Positions 28,378 to 36,478 are shown, counted from the first letter of the stretch. The stretch: DNA of 64,000 nucleotides from Maridesulfovibrio sp. (GCF_963666665.1 NZ_OY762999.1:2671501-2735500), one strand, 5' to 3'. A program made the numbers and translations. The notes: generated by a model not told the origin, from the letters alone.

Positions 28378-28409
28378 CCTGATTGCACTTTTGTGCAATC
28401 AGGTTGCAC
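28378..28409. promoter_or_regulatory. TTGCAC-N4-GTGCAA palindrome, putative sigma-54 activator site for the DUF2318-ABC operon
   Basis: A 26-bp perfect inverted repeat has 11-bp arms at 28378-28388 and 28393-28403 and spacer TTTT. Its core is TTGCAC-TTTT-GTGCAA, followed by another half-site TTGCAC at 28404-28409. The same core occurs upstream of both zraP-like genes. No U-tract follows on either strand, so it is not a typical terminator despite sitting just after the radical SAM stop codon. Confidence 0.55.
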
Positions 28410-28473
28410 AAAACACGCTACCTTCCCTATATTCATCACCTTTCAAAATCGTTACCTGCTGAAATAATTTTTC

Positions 28474-28488
28474 TTGTACGGCAATTGC
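28474..28488 (+). promoter_or_regulatory. Degenerate -24/-12 (sigma-54-like) element
   Basis: TTGTACGGCAATTGC fits TGGCACGNNNNTTGC at all but two informative positions and keeps the -24 to -12 spacing. The -24 GG is TG here, a serious weakness. It would start transcription near 28500, 27 bp before the gene, with the palindrome centred about 97 bp upstream of the -12 GC. Confidence 0.4.
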
Positions 28489-28526
28489 ATACCACCTTGG
28501 TATAGATTTTTACAGGAGAATTTTTC

Positions 28527-28940
28527 ATGAAAAAAATGTTTTTGCTTTTGGCTTTTCTGCTGCTGCCCGTGAACGGATTCACAGGAATGAAGATCGGAGA
28601 TCAGGAACTGAACATCCCGATTAGTGAAGTAAACGACGGGCAGGCCCACTACTATTCAATCGATATAAATGGAAAAGAAATCCGTTTCTTTGTAGTCCGC
28701 AGCAAGGATGGAATTATCCGTGCAGCCTTTGATGCATGTGATGTCTGCTACCATTCAAAAAAGGGCTACTCACAGAAAGGAGACTTCATGATCTGCAACA
28801 ATTGCGGAATGCGTTTCCATTCCACACGTATCAATGTGGTCAATGGCGGCTGCAATCCTTCTCCGCTGGAAAGAGAAATCAAAGGTGATAAACTGGTAAT
28901 ATCTCTGGATGCGGTCAGGTCCGGGGCCATGTACTTTTAA
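28527..28940 (+). CDS. DUF2318-type periplasmic cysteine protein
   Basis: It encodes 137 residues: a signal peptide (about 1-18, MKKMFLLLAFLLLPVNGF) and a domain with cysteine pairs C71-x2-C74 and C90-x2-C93 plus C109 (GGCNPSP). The spacing FDACDVC...ICNNCGMRF is typical of DUF2318, known from Fe/Cu-linked membrane proteins near FTR1/P19 iron uptake and MacB-like ABC genes. The pairs suggest metal or Fe-S/Cu binding on the outer face. It lies 9 bp before an FtsX-type permease and an ATPase, and probably works with them. GGAGAA precedes the ATG. Confidence 0.78.
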   Translation: MKKMFLLLAFLLLPVNGFTGMKIGDQELNIPISEVNDGQAHYYSIDINGKEIRFFVVRSKDGIIRAAFDACDVCYHSKKGYSQKGDFMICNNCGMRFHSTRINVVNGGCNPSPLEREIKGDKLVISLDAVRSGAMYF

Positions 28941-28949
28941 GGAGTGCGC

Positions 28950-30110
28950 ATGAATCTTTTCACTATTCCCCTGCGTAACCTCGGCCGCCGCCCTTTGCGC
29001 ACCATTCTTCTCTGCGCGGTGTTCACAGTGGGAGTCATGTCAGTGGTTTCCATCCAGCTGCTTTCCACGGTTGTGGGCAACAGCCTTGAAGAAAAAATGA
29101 ATAAATTCGGGGCTAACATCCTGATTACCCCGAAAACTGAATCCCTGTCCGTAAGTTATGGAGGACTCGACCTCGGTAATGTTGCCTATGGATCCCACGA
29201 ATTGCAGGGGACTCCGGTACTTAAAGCCGTTCGCAATATTGATCTAAAAGAGCGGCTTAGCGCCGTAGCTCCCAAATTCGCTGCCATTTCGATAATTAAA
29301 GGGCAGCAGGTTGCGGTTGTCGGGGTCAGCATGGCTGATGAATTGAATATCAAGACCCATTGGTATCCGCGTGGACGTTTCCCTGAAAAGCAAAATGAAA
29401 TTGTTATCGGCGTCAATGCCGCCGGCAAGCTGGGTATTAACCCAGGAGACACGCTTGAGATAGAAGGCAACAAACTTCTTACAACAGGCATTCTCGACCC
29501 TACCGGAACTGAAGACGACAATGTGATCTTTATGGATATTGACCTGCTGCGCAACAGTGTAGGCCGTCCTGGAGCTGTTCATTTCATTGAAGTTGCCGCA
29601 CTTTGCTCCGGGTGTCCCATTGATGAGATCGTACAGCAAATCGTCAAGGCAGTCCCGGGGGCAGAAGTCAAAGCACTTCAGCATGTTGTAAAGCAGCGCA
29701 TGTCTGCCATCAGCTTTGTAAATCAGATGGCTTGGACCGTGAGCGGAGTTATCCTGCTTACCGCCTGCTTTATGATCGGACTGTCAATCTTCTCGGCAGT
29801 TAATGAACGCAAAACAGAAATCGGACTTATGCGCTCACTGGGATTTTCAACAGGATCTGTATTTTCCATCTTCTGTCTTGAGGCCCTGCTCATGGGCTGC
29901 ATTTCTGGAATTCTCGGTTATCTGGGCGGTTTCCTTGCCAGTGGAGAAATCATCAAGAACCTGAACATGGGTGAAGCTGAAATTACCTTTGATCCGCTGG
30001 CTTTCGGAATCACATTTCTGGCTGTGGCCGGGTTGGCAGTGCTTGCCGCAACTATCCCCTCACTGCGAGCCACACGCGTTGATCCATCTAGAACACTTGT
30101 TTCACTGTAA
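28950..30110 (+). CDS. MacB/FtsX-type ABC transporter permease
   Basis: The 386-residue protein has one N-terminal membrane helix (about 17-38), a MacB-like periplasmic domain (about 40-265) and three C-terminal helices with ERKTEIGLMRSLGFSTGSVF, the FtsX-domain coupling helix. Such type VII ABC proteins usually move or sense substrates on the periplasmic side rather than import. The frame could start at GTG 28944, but AAGGAG spacing favours the ATG at 28950. The ATPase follows 9 bp later. Substrate unknown; the DUF2318 neighbour suggests metal-related work. Confidence 0.82.
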   Translation: MNLFTIPLRNLGRRPLRTILLCAVFTVGVMSVVSIQLLSTVVGNSLEEKMNKFGANILITPKTESLSVSYGGLDLGNVAYGSHELQGTPVLKAVRNIDLKERLSAVAPKFAAISIIKGQQVAVVGVSMADELNIKTHWYPRGRFPEKQNEIVIGVNAAGKLGINPGDTLEIEGNKLLTTGILDPTGTEDDNVIFMDIDLLRNSVGRPGAVHFIEVAALCSGCPIDEIVQQIVKAVPGAEVKALQHVVKQRMSAISFVNQMAWTVSGVILLTACFMIGLSIFSAVNERKTEIGLMRSLGFSTGSVFSIFCLEALLMGCISGILGYLGGFLASGEIIKNLNMGEAEITFDPLAFGITFLAVAGLAVLAATIPSLRATRVDPSRTLVSL

Positions 30111-30119
30111 GGATTTAAC

Positions 30120-30782
30120 ATGCTTAGAACAGAATCAATCAGCCATAGCTATGGCGAAGGGTCCGCAGCTGTAACAGTTCTGGACAACGTATCAATCAAT
30201 ATTCCCGAAGGTGGATTCACCTCAATTGTCGGCCGTTCCGGTTCAGGCAAATCAACTTTGCTAAGCGTCATATCAAGCCTGCTCAAACCCAATCAGGGGC
30301 AGGTTTATTTCAAGGACAGCGAAATAACTAACCTGCCCGGATCTGAGATTGACCGGCTCAGAAAAGAAGAATTCTCCATTATCTTCCAATCCCACCACCT
30401 TCTGCCGTATCTCACTGCCCATGAAAATGTACTCCTGCCCTTTCTGGACAGACTGGCACCGGCCAAGAAAGAACTACTGGAACACGGACGGGATTGCCTT
30501 GAACGGGTGGGACTTGCAGGAAAGGAAGATCGTCTTCCCGGACAGCTCTCAGGCGGAGAACAACAAAGGGTCGCCATTGCAAGGGCTCTGGTAAAGTCAC
30601 CGTCCATACTCTTCGCTGACGAACCTTGCGGAAGTCTGGACAAATCAACCGGCAATGAAATCATAGAAATCCTCCAGAACCTCAATCAGGAAGGACTGAC
30701 CATAGCCATGGTTACGCATGACCGTGTTCACGCCAGCATGGCCAAAGACACAATCGCACTGGAAGACGGCAAAACTATTTAG
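30120..30782 (+). CDS. ABC transporter ATPase, LolD/MacB type
   Basis: The 220-residue ATPase has Walker A GRSGSGKST (about 38-46), a Q-loop in FSIIFQSHHLLPYLTAHENV, the signature LSGGEQQRVAIARAL, Walker B ILFADEP and H-loop MVTHD. The sequence belongs to the LolD/FtsE/MacB subgroup that pairs with FtsX-type permeases such as the upstream gene. It is the last gene of a three-gene unit. No clear terminator follows; the next 200 bp hold regulatory sites of the next gene. Confidence 0.9.
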   Translation: MLRTESISHSYGEGSAAVTVLDNVSINIPEGGFTSIVGRSGSGKSTLLSVISSLLKPNQGQVYFKDSEITNLPGSEIDRLRKEEFSIIFQSHHLLPYLTAHENVLLPFLDRLAPAKKELLEHGRDCLERVGLAGKEDRLPGQLSGGEQQRVAIARALVKSPSILFADEPCGSLDKSTGNEIIEILQNLNQEGLTIAMVTHDRVHASMAKDTIALEDGKTI

Positions 30783-30820
30783 AAACATTAAGTTTTCTAA
30801 GTGCAATTTAACATTATATC

Positions 30821-30845
30821 TGCACAACTTGTGCACCTATGCGCA
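30821..30845. promoter_or_regulatory. Overlapping TGCAC/GTGCA palindromes upstream of the first zraP-like gene
   Basis: TGCACAA-C-TTGTGCA (30821-30835) is a perfect 15-bp palindrome. It overlaps TGCAC-CTAT-GCGCA (30832-30845), which has the same N4 spacing as the sites at 28383 and 31633 with one mismatch. A half-site GTGCAA lies at 30801. The N4 site is centred 100 bp upstream of the sigma-54 -12 GC, a normal place for an NtrC-family activator site. Confidence 0.65.
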
Positions 30846-30922
30846 AAACATTGCATCAGTGTTTTCAGACTGTTCAGGAAGGAAATAAAGCCTTAATTCA
30901 AACAACTTAAGAGGTTATAGAC

Positions 30923-30942
30923 TTTGGCACGAGCCATGCTTT
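30923..30942 (+). promoter_or_regulatory. Sigma-54 promoter of the first zraP-like gene
   Basis: TTTGGCACG at -24 and ATGCTTT at -12, with GG at 30926-30927 and GC at 30938-30939, exactly ten bases apart. This matches the -24/-12 consensus closely. Transcription would start near 30951, about 39 bases before the ATG. Confidence 0.85.
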
Positions 30943-30989
30943 AGGAGAATTACGAGACAATAATAATTCATCCAAGCAAGGAGATAACT

Positions 30990-31466
30990 ATGAAAAAGAA
31001 GATCGTGATTCCCGTAGTTGCAATTATGGTTATGACCATGGCCGGAACAGCAATGGCCCGTGGCGGCTACCACGGAGGCGAACAGAACGGATACAATAAC
31101 GGCCCCCGACAGATCTTTGAGCAGCTTACCCCGGAAAAGCAGCAGGAAGTTAAAACCATCTTTCAAAAACATCAGGACGAATTCCAGAGCATTAAAAGTC
31201 AGATGTGGGCAAAGCGCACTGAACTGAATGCACTGGTAGATTCCGGTAAAGCCGATCAAAAAACAATCAGCAAACTGGTGAAGGAAATGGTCGACTTGAG
31301 AACCAAGGCTTACAACCTCCGCAAACAGGTTAATAGTGAAATTGAAACAGCCACCGGAATTGAAATGCCCGTGCGCGGACTTGGCGGCGGTCGCTGCTTC
31401 GATGACGACGGTCCCCGCAACGGACGTAGACCTAAGAATGATAACAGAGGGTGTTGGAACTCATAA
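30990..31466 (+). CDS. ZraP/Spy-like periplasmic protein, copy 1
   Basis: It encodes 158 residues: a signal peptide ending AMA (about 23), then LTPEKQQEVKTIFQKHQDEFQ and a long helical body with LVDSGKADQKTISKLVKEMVDLRTK. This is the pattern of ZraP, the zinc-binding periplasmic chaperone of enterobacteria, related to CpxP and Spy. The C-terminal tail is Gly/Asp/Arg-rich with C136 and C155. Its own sigma-54 promoter and its nearness to a ZraSR-like pair support the call. A terminator separates it from the second copy. Confidence 0.82.
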   Translation: MKKKIVIPVVAIMVMTMAGTAMARGGYHGGEQNGYNNGPRQIFEQLTPEKQQEVKTIFQKHQDEFQSIKSQMWAKRTELNALVDSGKADQKTISKLVKEMVDLRTKAYNLRKQVNSEIETATGIEMPVRGLGGGRCFDDDGPRNGRRPKNDNRGCWNS

Positions 31467-31534
31467 GCTAGATAAATAACCCCAACAAGATCCTGCACAT
31501 ATACAGAACACTCCATCCATCCCCTTTGACGAAA

Positions 31535-31563
31535 AGAGGCCCCCTCCCCGGGCCTCTTTTTTT
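31535..31563 (+). terminator. Terminator of zraP-like copy 1
   Basis: Arms AGAGGCCC (31535-31542) and GGGCCTCT (31550-31557), with a seven-base C/T loop, run into a T-tract to 31563. It shows that the two zraP-like genes are transcribed separately. Confidence 0.85.
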
Positions 31564-31632
31564 ATATCTATATACCGTCATCCTCTCACAATTCACATTC
31601 TGAATCTTCCTCATGCAATTTTGCAGAGAACC

Positions 31633-31695
31633 ATGCACCTTTGTGCAATATAATGCACATCACCTTTGCACTTAAACACCGATCCGACCTTGCAC
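31633..31695. promoter_or_regulatory. Cluster of TGCAC sites upstream of the second zraP-like gene
   Basis: ATGCAC-CTTT-GTGCAA (31633-31648) has the same N4 palindrome as the site at 28383. Further half-sites follow: ATGCAC at 31653, TTGCAC at 31666 and TTGCAC at 31690. The palindrome centre is 108 bp upstream of the -12 GC. Confidence 0.65.
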
Positions 31696-31732
31696 AAAGA
31701 AAACAAACCTATGATTTAAAAGAACTTTTAAC

Positions 31733-31752
31733 TTTGGCACAGCACATGCTTT
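31733..31752 (+). promoter_or_regulatory. Sigma-54 promoter of the second zraP-like gene
   Basis: TTTGGCACA at -24 and ATGCTTT at -12, with GG at 31736-31737 and GC at 31748-31749, ten bases apart. It is nearly identical to the promoter at 30923. The predicted start near 31761 lies downstream of earlier in-frame start codons, which confirms the ATG at 31800. Confidence 0.85.
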
Positions 31753-31799
31753 ATGTTAAATTGAGAGGGCAACAACTTTTAACCGCATCAGGAGATCAT

Positions 31800-32297
31800 A
31801 TGAAGAGAAAAACTCTGATTCCGCTGATCGTTGTGATGGTTCTGGCAGTAGCTTCTGTCGCCATGGCACGAAACGGTTACCGGAACGCTGGTTACCACAA
31901 CGGTAACTGGGCTGCATATGAGCAGCTGACACCTGAAAAGCAACAGCAGGTTCAGGACATCATCAAAAAATACGAATCCACATTTCAAACCCTGAAAAGC
32001 GAACAGTGGGCAAAACACACTGAACTTACAGCTCTGGTGGATTCCGGCAAAGCCGATAAAGAGACCATTCATGCTCTGGTAAAAGAACTTTCCGATGTAC
32101 GTGACAAGCTTTACACCGAGCACAACAAGATGGCCGCTGAAATAGAAAAAGAAACCGGTCTGTCATTTTCCCCCATGGGACAAGGATACGGTAAAGGCGG
32201 CAGAGGCTGCGGTAATTATCAGCAGGGATGTCCCGGCGGTAGCGGTAACTGCGGAAACTTCAGGCAGATGAATTGTCCCGGCGGCAATTGCTACTAA
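31800..32297 (+). CDS. ZraP/Spy-like periplasmic protein, copy 2, with Cys-rich tail
   Basis: It encodes 165 residues. A signal peptide ends near AMA (about 23) and the helical body with LTPEKQQQVQDIIKKYESTFQ and LVDSGKADKETIHALVKEL closely parallels copy 1. The tail is longer and rich in Gly and Cys (C137, C144, C151, C159, C164), a likely metal-binding or disulfide segment. The frame is open upstream, but CAGGAG before 31800, the signal peptide and the promoter position fix the start. The pair probably arose by tandem duplication. Confidence 0.82.
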   Translation: MKRKTLIPLIVVMVLAVASVAMARNGYRNAGYHNGNWAAYEQLTPEKQQQVQDIIKKYESTFQTLKSEQWAKHTELTALVDSGKADKETIHALVKELSDVRDKLYTEHNKMAAEIEKETGLSFSPMGQGYGKGGRGCGNYQQGCPGGSGNCGNFRQMNCPGGNCY

Positions 32298-32344
32298 AAT
32301 CCTTTAAATAACGTTCATCTACACTTAATTACAGGAAAACGGGT

Positions 32345-32376
32345 AAAAAGGAGGGCTATAAGGTCCTCCTTTTTTT
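32345..32376 (+). terminator. Terminator of zraP-like copy 2
   Basis: AAAAAGGAGG and CCTCCTTTTTTT pair (AGGAGG 32349-32354 with CCTCCT 32365-32370) around a ten-base loop, ending in a T-run. The DUF4405-kinase-regulator genes therefore form a separate transcript. Confidence 0.75.
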
Positions 32377-32444
32377 ATTAAATTAACTTCCATATTCAGG
32401 ACTATTTAAGTTAGTAATATCAGTACAAATAGAAGGAGAATCCC

Positions 32445-33296
32445 ATGTTTAGAAAAATTACTTCCCTGACCAGTTTTTTTTCCTTTATTGTCCTGATCGT
32501 TACCAGCGTCATCCTGTATATTGTTCCTCAGGGACGTGTGGCGTACTGGGCGGATTGGAGTCTGCTCGGCCTGAGTAAAGAGCAATGGGGCGATATACAC
32601 ATCTGCACCGGAGTTCTTTTCCTTGCTGTATCCATCCTGCACATCTGGCTGAACTGGAAGCCAATCCTCGCTTACCTCAAAAAGAAAGCCGGTGAAGCAA
32701 ATTTCACCTCTCCTGCTTTTTTTATCAGCCTCATTATTACCCTTTTTGTGGCCTTCGGCACTCTGGCCGGACTGCCGCCCATGAAGCAGGTACTTGAGCT
32801 CAGTCAGGATTTTAAAGCCATGGGTGAAGCCAAATACGGCATACCTCCATATGGTCATGCGGAGCTCAGTCCGCTTCAGGTTTTCTGCAAACGCATGGGG
32901 CTTGATCTTGATAAAGCCGTTGCCTCCATCAAAAATTCCGGCATAGAGCTTGAGTCCGCGAAAGAAAGCATCAAATCCATTGCCGATAAAGCGGGACTTA
33001 CTCCTAAGGCACTGCATGAAATCATCCTCAAGGATCAACCCGGTAAAGATAGCTCTGTAAAAACAATAACTACTGCTGCTCCTAATAAACAGGATCAATC
33101 CCACTCTCCGGGAGCCGGAATCGGACGAATGAGTCTTGAAAATTATTGCGCAAAGTTCAATCTTGACCTGAATACAGCTCTGGGCATTTTACGCGAAAAA
33201 GGCGTGGTTGTTGACAAAGACACCACCATAAAGGAAATTGCAGGCGCTCTTGGACTCGACTCTCCGCGAGCCATAGGTGAACTGCTCAATCCTTAA
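32445..33296 (+). CDS. DUF4405 membrane protein with two C-terminal LxxFC-GLDL repeats
   Basis: It encodes 283 residues. Three membrane segments (about 9-27, 50-70, 90-110), with WGDIHICTGVLFLAVSILHIW containing two His, match DUF4405. Beyond about residue 140 are two copies of a 50-residue unit: LSPLQVFCKRMGLDLDKAV...IADKAGLTPKAL and MSLENYCAKFNLDLNTAL...IAGALGLDSPRA, joined by a Ser/Thr/Pro/Gln linker. The unit is probably a small helical domain. GAAGGAG precedes the ATG. It lies 15 bp before the sensor kinase, so it may modulate or feed the signal. No function is established. Confidence 0.75.
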   Translation: MFRKITSLTSFFSFIVLIVTSVILYIVPQGRVAYWADWSLLGLSKEQWGDIHICTGVLFLAVSILHIWLNWKPILAYLKKKAGEANFTSPAFFISLIITLFVAFGTLAGLPPMKQVLELSQDFKAMGEAKYGIPPYGHAELSPLQVFCKRMGLDLDKAVASIKNSGIELESAKESIKSIADKAGLTPKALHEIILKDQPGKDSSVKTITTAAPNKQDQSHSPGAGIGRMSLENYCAKFNLDLNTALGILREKGVVVDKDTTIKEIAGALGLDSPRAIGELLNP

Positions 33297-33311
33297 ACAT
33301 AAACGGATTCA

Positions 33312-35045
33312 ATGGAATTAAGCTCACAGAAATCACAGAAACTGCCTCTTGCACTGGCTCTTCTGGCCCTGATTCTGCTCGGGGCCGGAAGTTTGTACCT
33401 TACTTGGCACAACTTGCGCCAGATGCATCAGACCGTATTTGAACACATGCTGCTTTCCGCGCGCTCCATTGCCCGCGGTCTTGATATCCAGCTGGTGGAA
33501 GGGGCACGCCGTATGCGGCCTCCGGGCATGCATAATCGACGCTTGCCCCAGCAATTGATCCCGGATGCGCGAGAGTTATTCAAGGAGATGGTTGCCGAGG
33601 GCGATCTGCTCTACATTGCGCTCTACGGGCCGGACCGCAAGCCGATACTGGTGGTGGAACAGGCTGATGACGATTCTACCGTCTACACACCGCCGGCAGG
33701 TATTTTTGATATGATCACCCAGATGCGTGAATCCAGCACTCCGGTGATGATTGAAGGAAAAGCAGCGCTGCTATACGGCACTATGGGGCAGCCAATTCTG
33801 CAACGCATCTATGGTCATAAAAGACGCGGTTTCATGCCTCCGCAGGATAAAGAGACCTTTCTGCTGCTGGGATTGAGTGCGGAAAAACACCTGCGCCAGT
33901 TCAACCAGTACCGTAGGGCTGCACTGCTGCAAACCGGATATATATTTCTTGCAGGACTGGTCCTCTGGCTGCTGGCCGTGGCCTATTTTCAACGCAGGGA
34001 ACAAGGCAAAAAGCTGACTCGCATGGAGCGGTTTCAGGCCAACCTGCTGGACAATATGCCGGACGGTTTGCTGACCATTTCCCCGCAGGGATCCATTCTC
34101 TCAGCTAACGGTTCCGCTCACAAACTGCTGCAATGCCATCCTGATGAAGTTCTGGTAAGCAAGAACTGGAATGATTTCAATTACGAATCCCTGCAGGATT
34201 TCAGACGCGACAACGTGGTCTGGGAACATGTGCGGCTGGGCGGTAAAAACCTTGAGCTTATTTTCTTTCCCTATTTTGAAAGCCGGATAGATCAACGGAC
34301 GATGATCATCATCCGGGACCGTACTGATATTGCAGGACTGGAAGAGGACCTTTACGAAGCACGCAGACTTGCTTCCATAGGCTCACTTGCTGCTGGTGTA
34401 GCCCATGAAATACGAAATCCCTTGAGTTCCCTGCGTGGATTCGCCCAGCTCTTTGCAGATAAATTCAAGGAAGAGCAGCCCTACGGTACATATGCGACCA
34501 CCATGCTCACCGAAGCAGACCGTTTGAACAGGGTTGTAACCGACCTGCTCTACCTGTCCAAACCCCATGAACTTAATCCGGAAATTATGGACCTGCGCGA
34601 AATATGCGATTCCATGCAGACGCTCATGGGCTTTGATCTTGAACACAAGGGCACCCGGCTGCAAACCGAACTTAACGTTGAACAGGTTTATGCCGACCCG
34701 GACGGAATCAAACAGGTTCTGCTCAACCTGCTGGTCAACAGCCTCGACGCTGTTCCGAATGCAGAAGGCACAATATCCATAATTGCCGAAGGAACCGAAC
34801 ACGGAGTTTGGCTAAGTGTCTGCGACAACGGACCGGGTATGCCCGAAGATATCCGTAAACACGCCCTTGAACCGTTTTTCACCGACAAGCCCAAAGGAAC
34901 CGGTTTAGGGCTTGCTATAGTCAACACAATCATGCGCGGCCATAACGGCCGGGTAACCATTTCAGCACCGAATATGCCCGGTCCTCTGGACGGGACTTGC
35001 GTAATGCTGTTCTTCCCGGCACCGCGTGATGAAGGATCAGAATAA
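33312..35045 (+). CDS. Membrane sensor histidine kinase, ZraS-like
   Basis: It encodes 577 residues. Two membrane segments (about 11-33 and 203-226) enclose a periplasmic sensor domain of about 170 residues. A PAS domain (about 240-345), the HisKA box with phospho-acceptor H365 in AAGVAHEIRNPLSSLRG, and a HATPase domain with N, DNGPGMP and GTGLGLAI motifs follow. The layout matches ZraS/HydH-type kinases that serve sigma-54 activators. It overlaps the response regulator by one base (TAATG). The signal is unknown; the zraP-like neighbours suggest metals or envelope stress. Confidence 0.85.
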   Translation: MELSSQKSQKLPLALALLALILLGAGSLYLTWHNLRQMHQTVFEHMLLSARSIARGLDIQLVEGARRMRPPGMHNRRLPQQLIPDARELFKEMVAEGDLLYIALYGPDRKPILVVEQADDDSTVYTPPAGIFDMITQMRESSTPVMIEGKAALLYGTMGQPILQRIYGHKRRGFMPPQDKETFLLLGLSAEKHLRQFNQYRRAALLQTGYIFLAGLVLWLLAVAYFQRREQGKKLTRMERFQANLLDNMPDGLLTISPQGSILSANGSAHKLLQCHPDEVLVSKNWNDFNYESLQDFRRDNVVWEHVRLGGKNLELIFFPYFESRIDQRTMIIIRDRTDIAGLEEDLYEARRLASIGSLAAGVAHEIRNPLSSLRGFAQLFADKFKEEQPYGTYATTMLTEADRLNRVVTDLLYLSKPHELNPEIMDLREICDSMQTLMGFDLEHKGTRLQTELNVEQVYADPDGIKQVLLNLLVNSLDAVPNAEGTISIIAEGTEHGVWLSVCDNGPGMPEDIRKHALEPFFTDKPKGTGLGLAIVNTIMRGHNGRVTISAPNMPGPLDGTCVMLFFPAPRDEGSE

Positions 35046-36454
35046 TGAATGCCACAGGAAAAAATGTACTCATAGTTGACGATGAGCCGTCACTGCGGCT
35101 GCTCATCCGGGCAGTACTGGAAAGTGACGGCTGGAATGTGCATGAAGCCCAATCCGGTGAACAGGCCCTTGAAATACTTCCCGGCCTGACCTTAAATGCA
35201 GCCCTGATCGACATGCGCATGGAAGGCATGGACGGTATGGCCCTGCTCAAGGAACTGAACACCATCATGCCCGGCCTGCCGGTTATCATGCTCACCGCCT
35301 ACGGCAACGTGAACTCGGCAGTTGTTGCCATGAAACACGGCGCCTTCGACTACCTGACCAAGCCAGCAGATAACGAAGAGCTCAAGGCAGTTCTGGCCAA
35401 AGCACTTGATTACTCCAGACTGGTGGATGAGAACGAAAAGCTCAAATCCGCTGCCGGGGCCACCGAACAAATGATCGGCAGCTCACAGGGCATGCTTCAC
35501 GTAAAAGATCTCATCGAACAGGCCGGACCTTCAGAAGCAACCATCCTAGTACTGGGAGAATCCGGCACAGGTAAGGAACTGGTTGCCGAAGGATTGCACC
35601 GGGCCAGCCAGCGCGCAGACAAGCCGCTGATCAAGGTCAACTGTGCAGCCCTGCCTGCAGACCTGCTGGAGAGTGAACTTTTCGGTTATATGAAAGGAGC
35701 CTTCACCGGAGCCAATGCCAATAAACCAGGACGTTTTCAGCTAGCTTCCGGCGGAACCCTGTTCCTTGATGAAATCGGGGAAATGGACCCTGTACTGCAG
35801 GCTAAAATTTTGCGGGCTTTGCAGGAAAAGGTAGTTGAACCGCTGGGCAGTGTTTCCCCGGTGGAGACCGATGTACGTATTATTGCAGCTACCAACCGCG
35901 ACCTGAAACAGGAAGTGGGAAAAGGCAATTTCCGCGAAGACCTATACTACCGTCTAAGCGTCCTTGAAATTCGCATTCCACCGCTTAGAGAACGTGTTGG
36001 AGACCTGCCTTCACTGGTAGCTTATCTGCTGGAGAAGCTGGGCCGTAAGAATAATAAAAAAGTACGTTCAGTCAGCCCTTCCTTTCTGGATGCGCTCGGT
36101 CGTTACGACTGGCCCGGAAACGTCCGTGAACTGGAAAACGTGCTGGAACGGGCCATTATCTTAAGCCGCAGTGAAGTACTGGGGCCGGAGCTACTTCCTC
36201 CGCAGGTTATTAACCCCGCCCCGAAGCAGCCGTCACCGGAACCTGCTCCCCACGCACAACCGGCTCAGCAACCGCAGCAAACTGCCCCGGCTCCGGCTAC
36301 CGGCACTCCCACCCTTGATGATGCGGAACGCCAAGCCCTGATAGCTGCTCTTGAAGCCAACCAGCACCACCGCGAAAGAACCGCTGATGCCCTTGGAATC
36401 AGCCGCAGGACACTGCAGTACAAACTGAAAAAATACGGTTTGACCCGCAGGTAA
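35045..36454 (+). CDS. Sigma-54-dependent response regulator, ZraR/NtrC family
   Basis: The 469-residue protein has a receiver domain with phospho-acceptor D56 (LIDMRMEG) and acidic pair VDDE. The AAA+ domain has Walker A GESGTGKE, the sigma-54 contact motif GAFTGAN and Walker B GGTLFLDEIGE. A Pro/Gln/Ala linker (about 390-425) leads to a Fis-type helix-turn-helix (ERTADALGISRRTLQYKLKK). It opens sigma-54 promoters when phosphorylated by the upstream kinase. The promoters at 30923 and 31733, and perhaps 28474, are its likely targets. Confidence 0.9.
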   Translation: MNATGKNVLIVDDEPSLRLLIRAVLESDGWNVHEAQSGEQALEILPGLTLNAALIDMRMEGMDGMALLKELNTIMPGLPVIMLTAYGNVNSAVVAMKHGAFDYLTKPADNEELKAVLAKALDYSRLVDENEKLKSAAGATEQMIGSSQGMLHVKDLIEQAGPSEATILVLGESGTGKELVAEGLHRASQRADKPLIKVNCAALPADLLESELFGYMKGAFTGANANKPGRFQLASGGTLFLDEIGEMDPVLQAKILRALQEKVVEPLGSVSPVETDVRIIAATNRDLKQEVGKGNFREDLYYRLSVLEIRIPPLRERVGDLPSLVAYLLEKLGRKNNKKVRSVSPSFLDALGRYDWPGNVRELENVLERAIILSRSEVLGPELLPPQVINPAPKQPSPEPAPHAQPAQQPQQTAPAPATGTPTLDDAERQALIAALEANQHHRERTADALGISRRTLQYKLKKYGLTRR

Positions 36455-36478
36455 CAGAATAATTATTACACATTCTTT

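Noticed and set aside
28378..28403. Terminator reading of the palindrome after the radical SAM gene
   Set aside because: No U-tract on either strand and the core recurs at the zraP-like promoters; treated as an operator.
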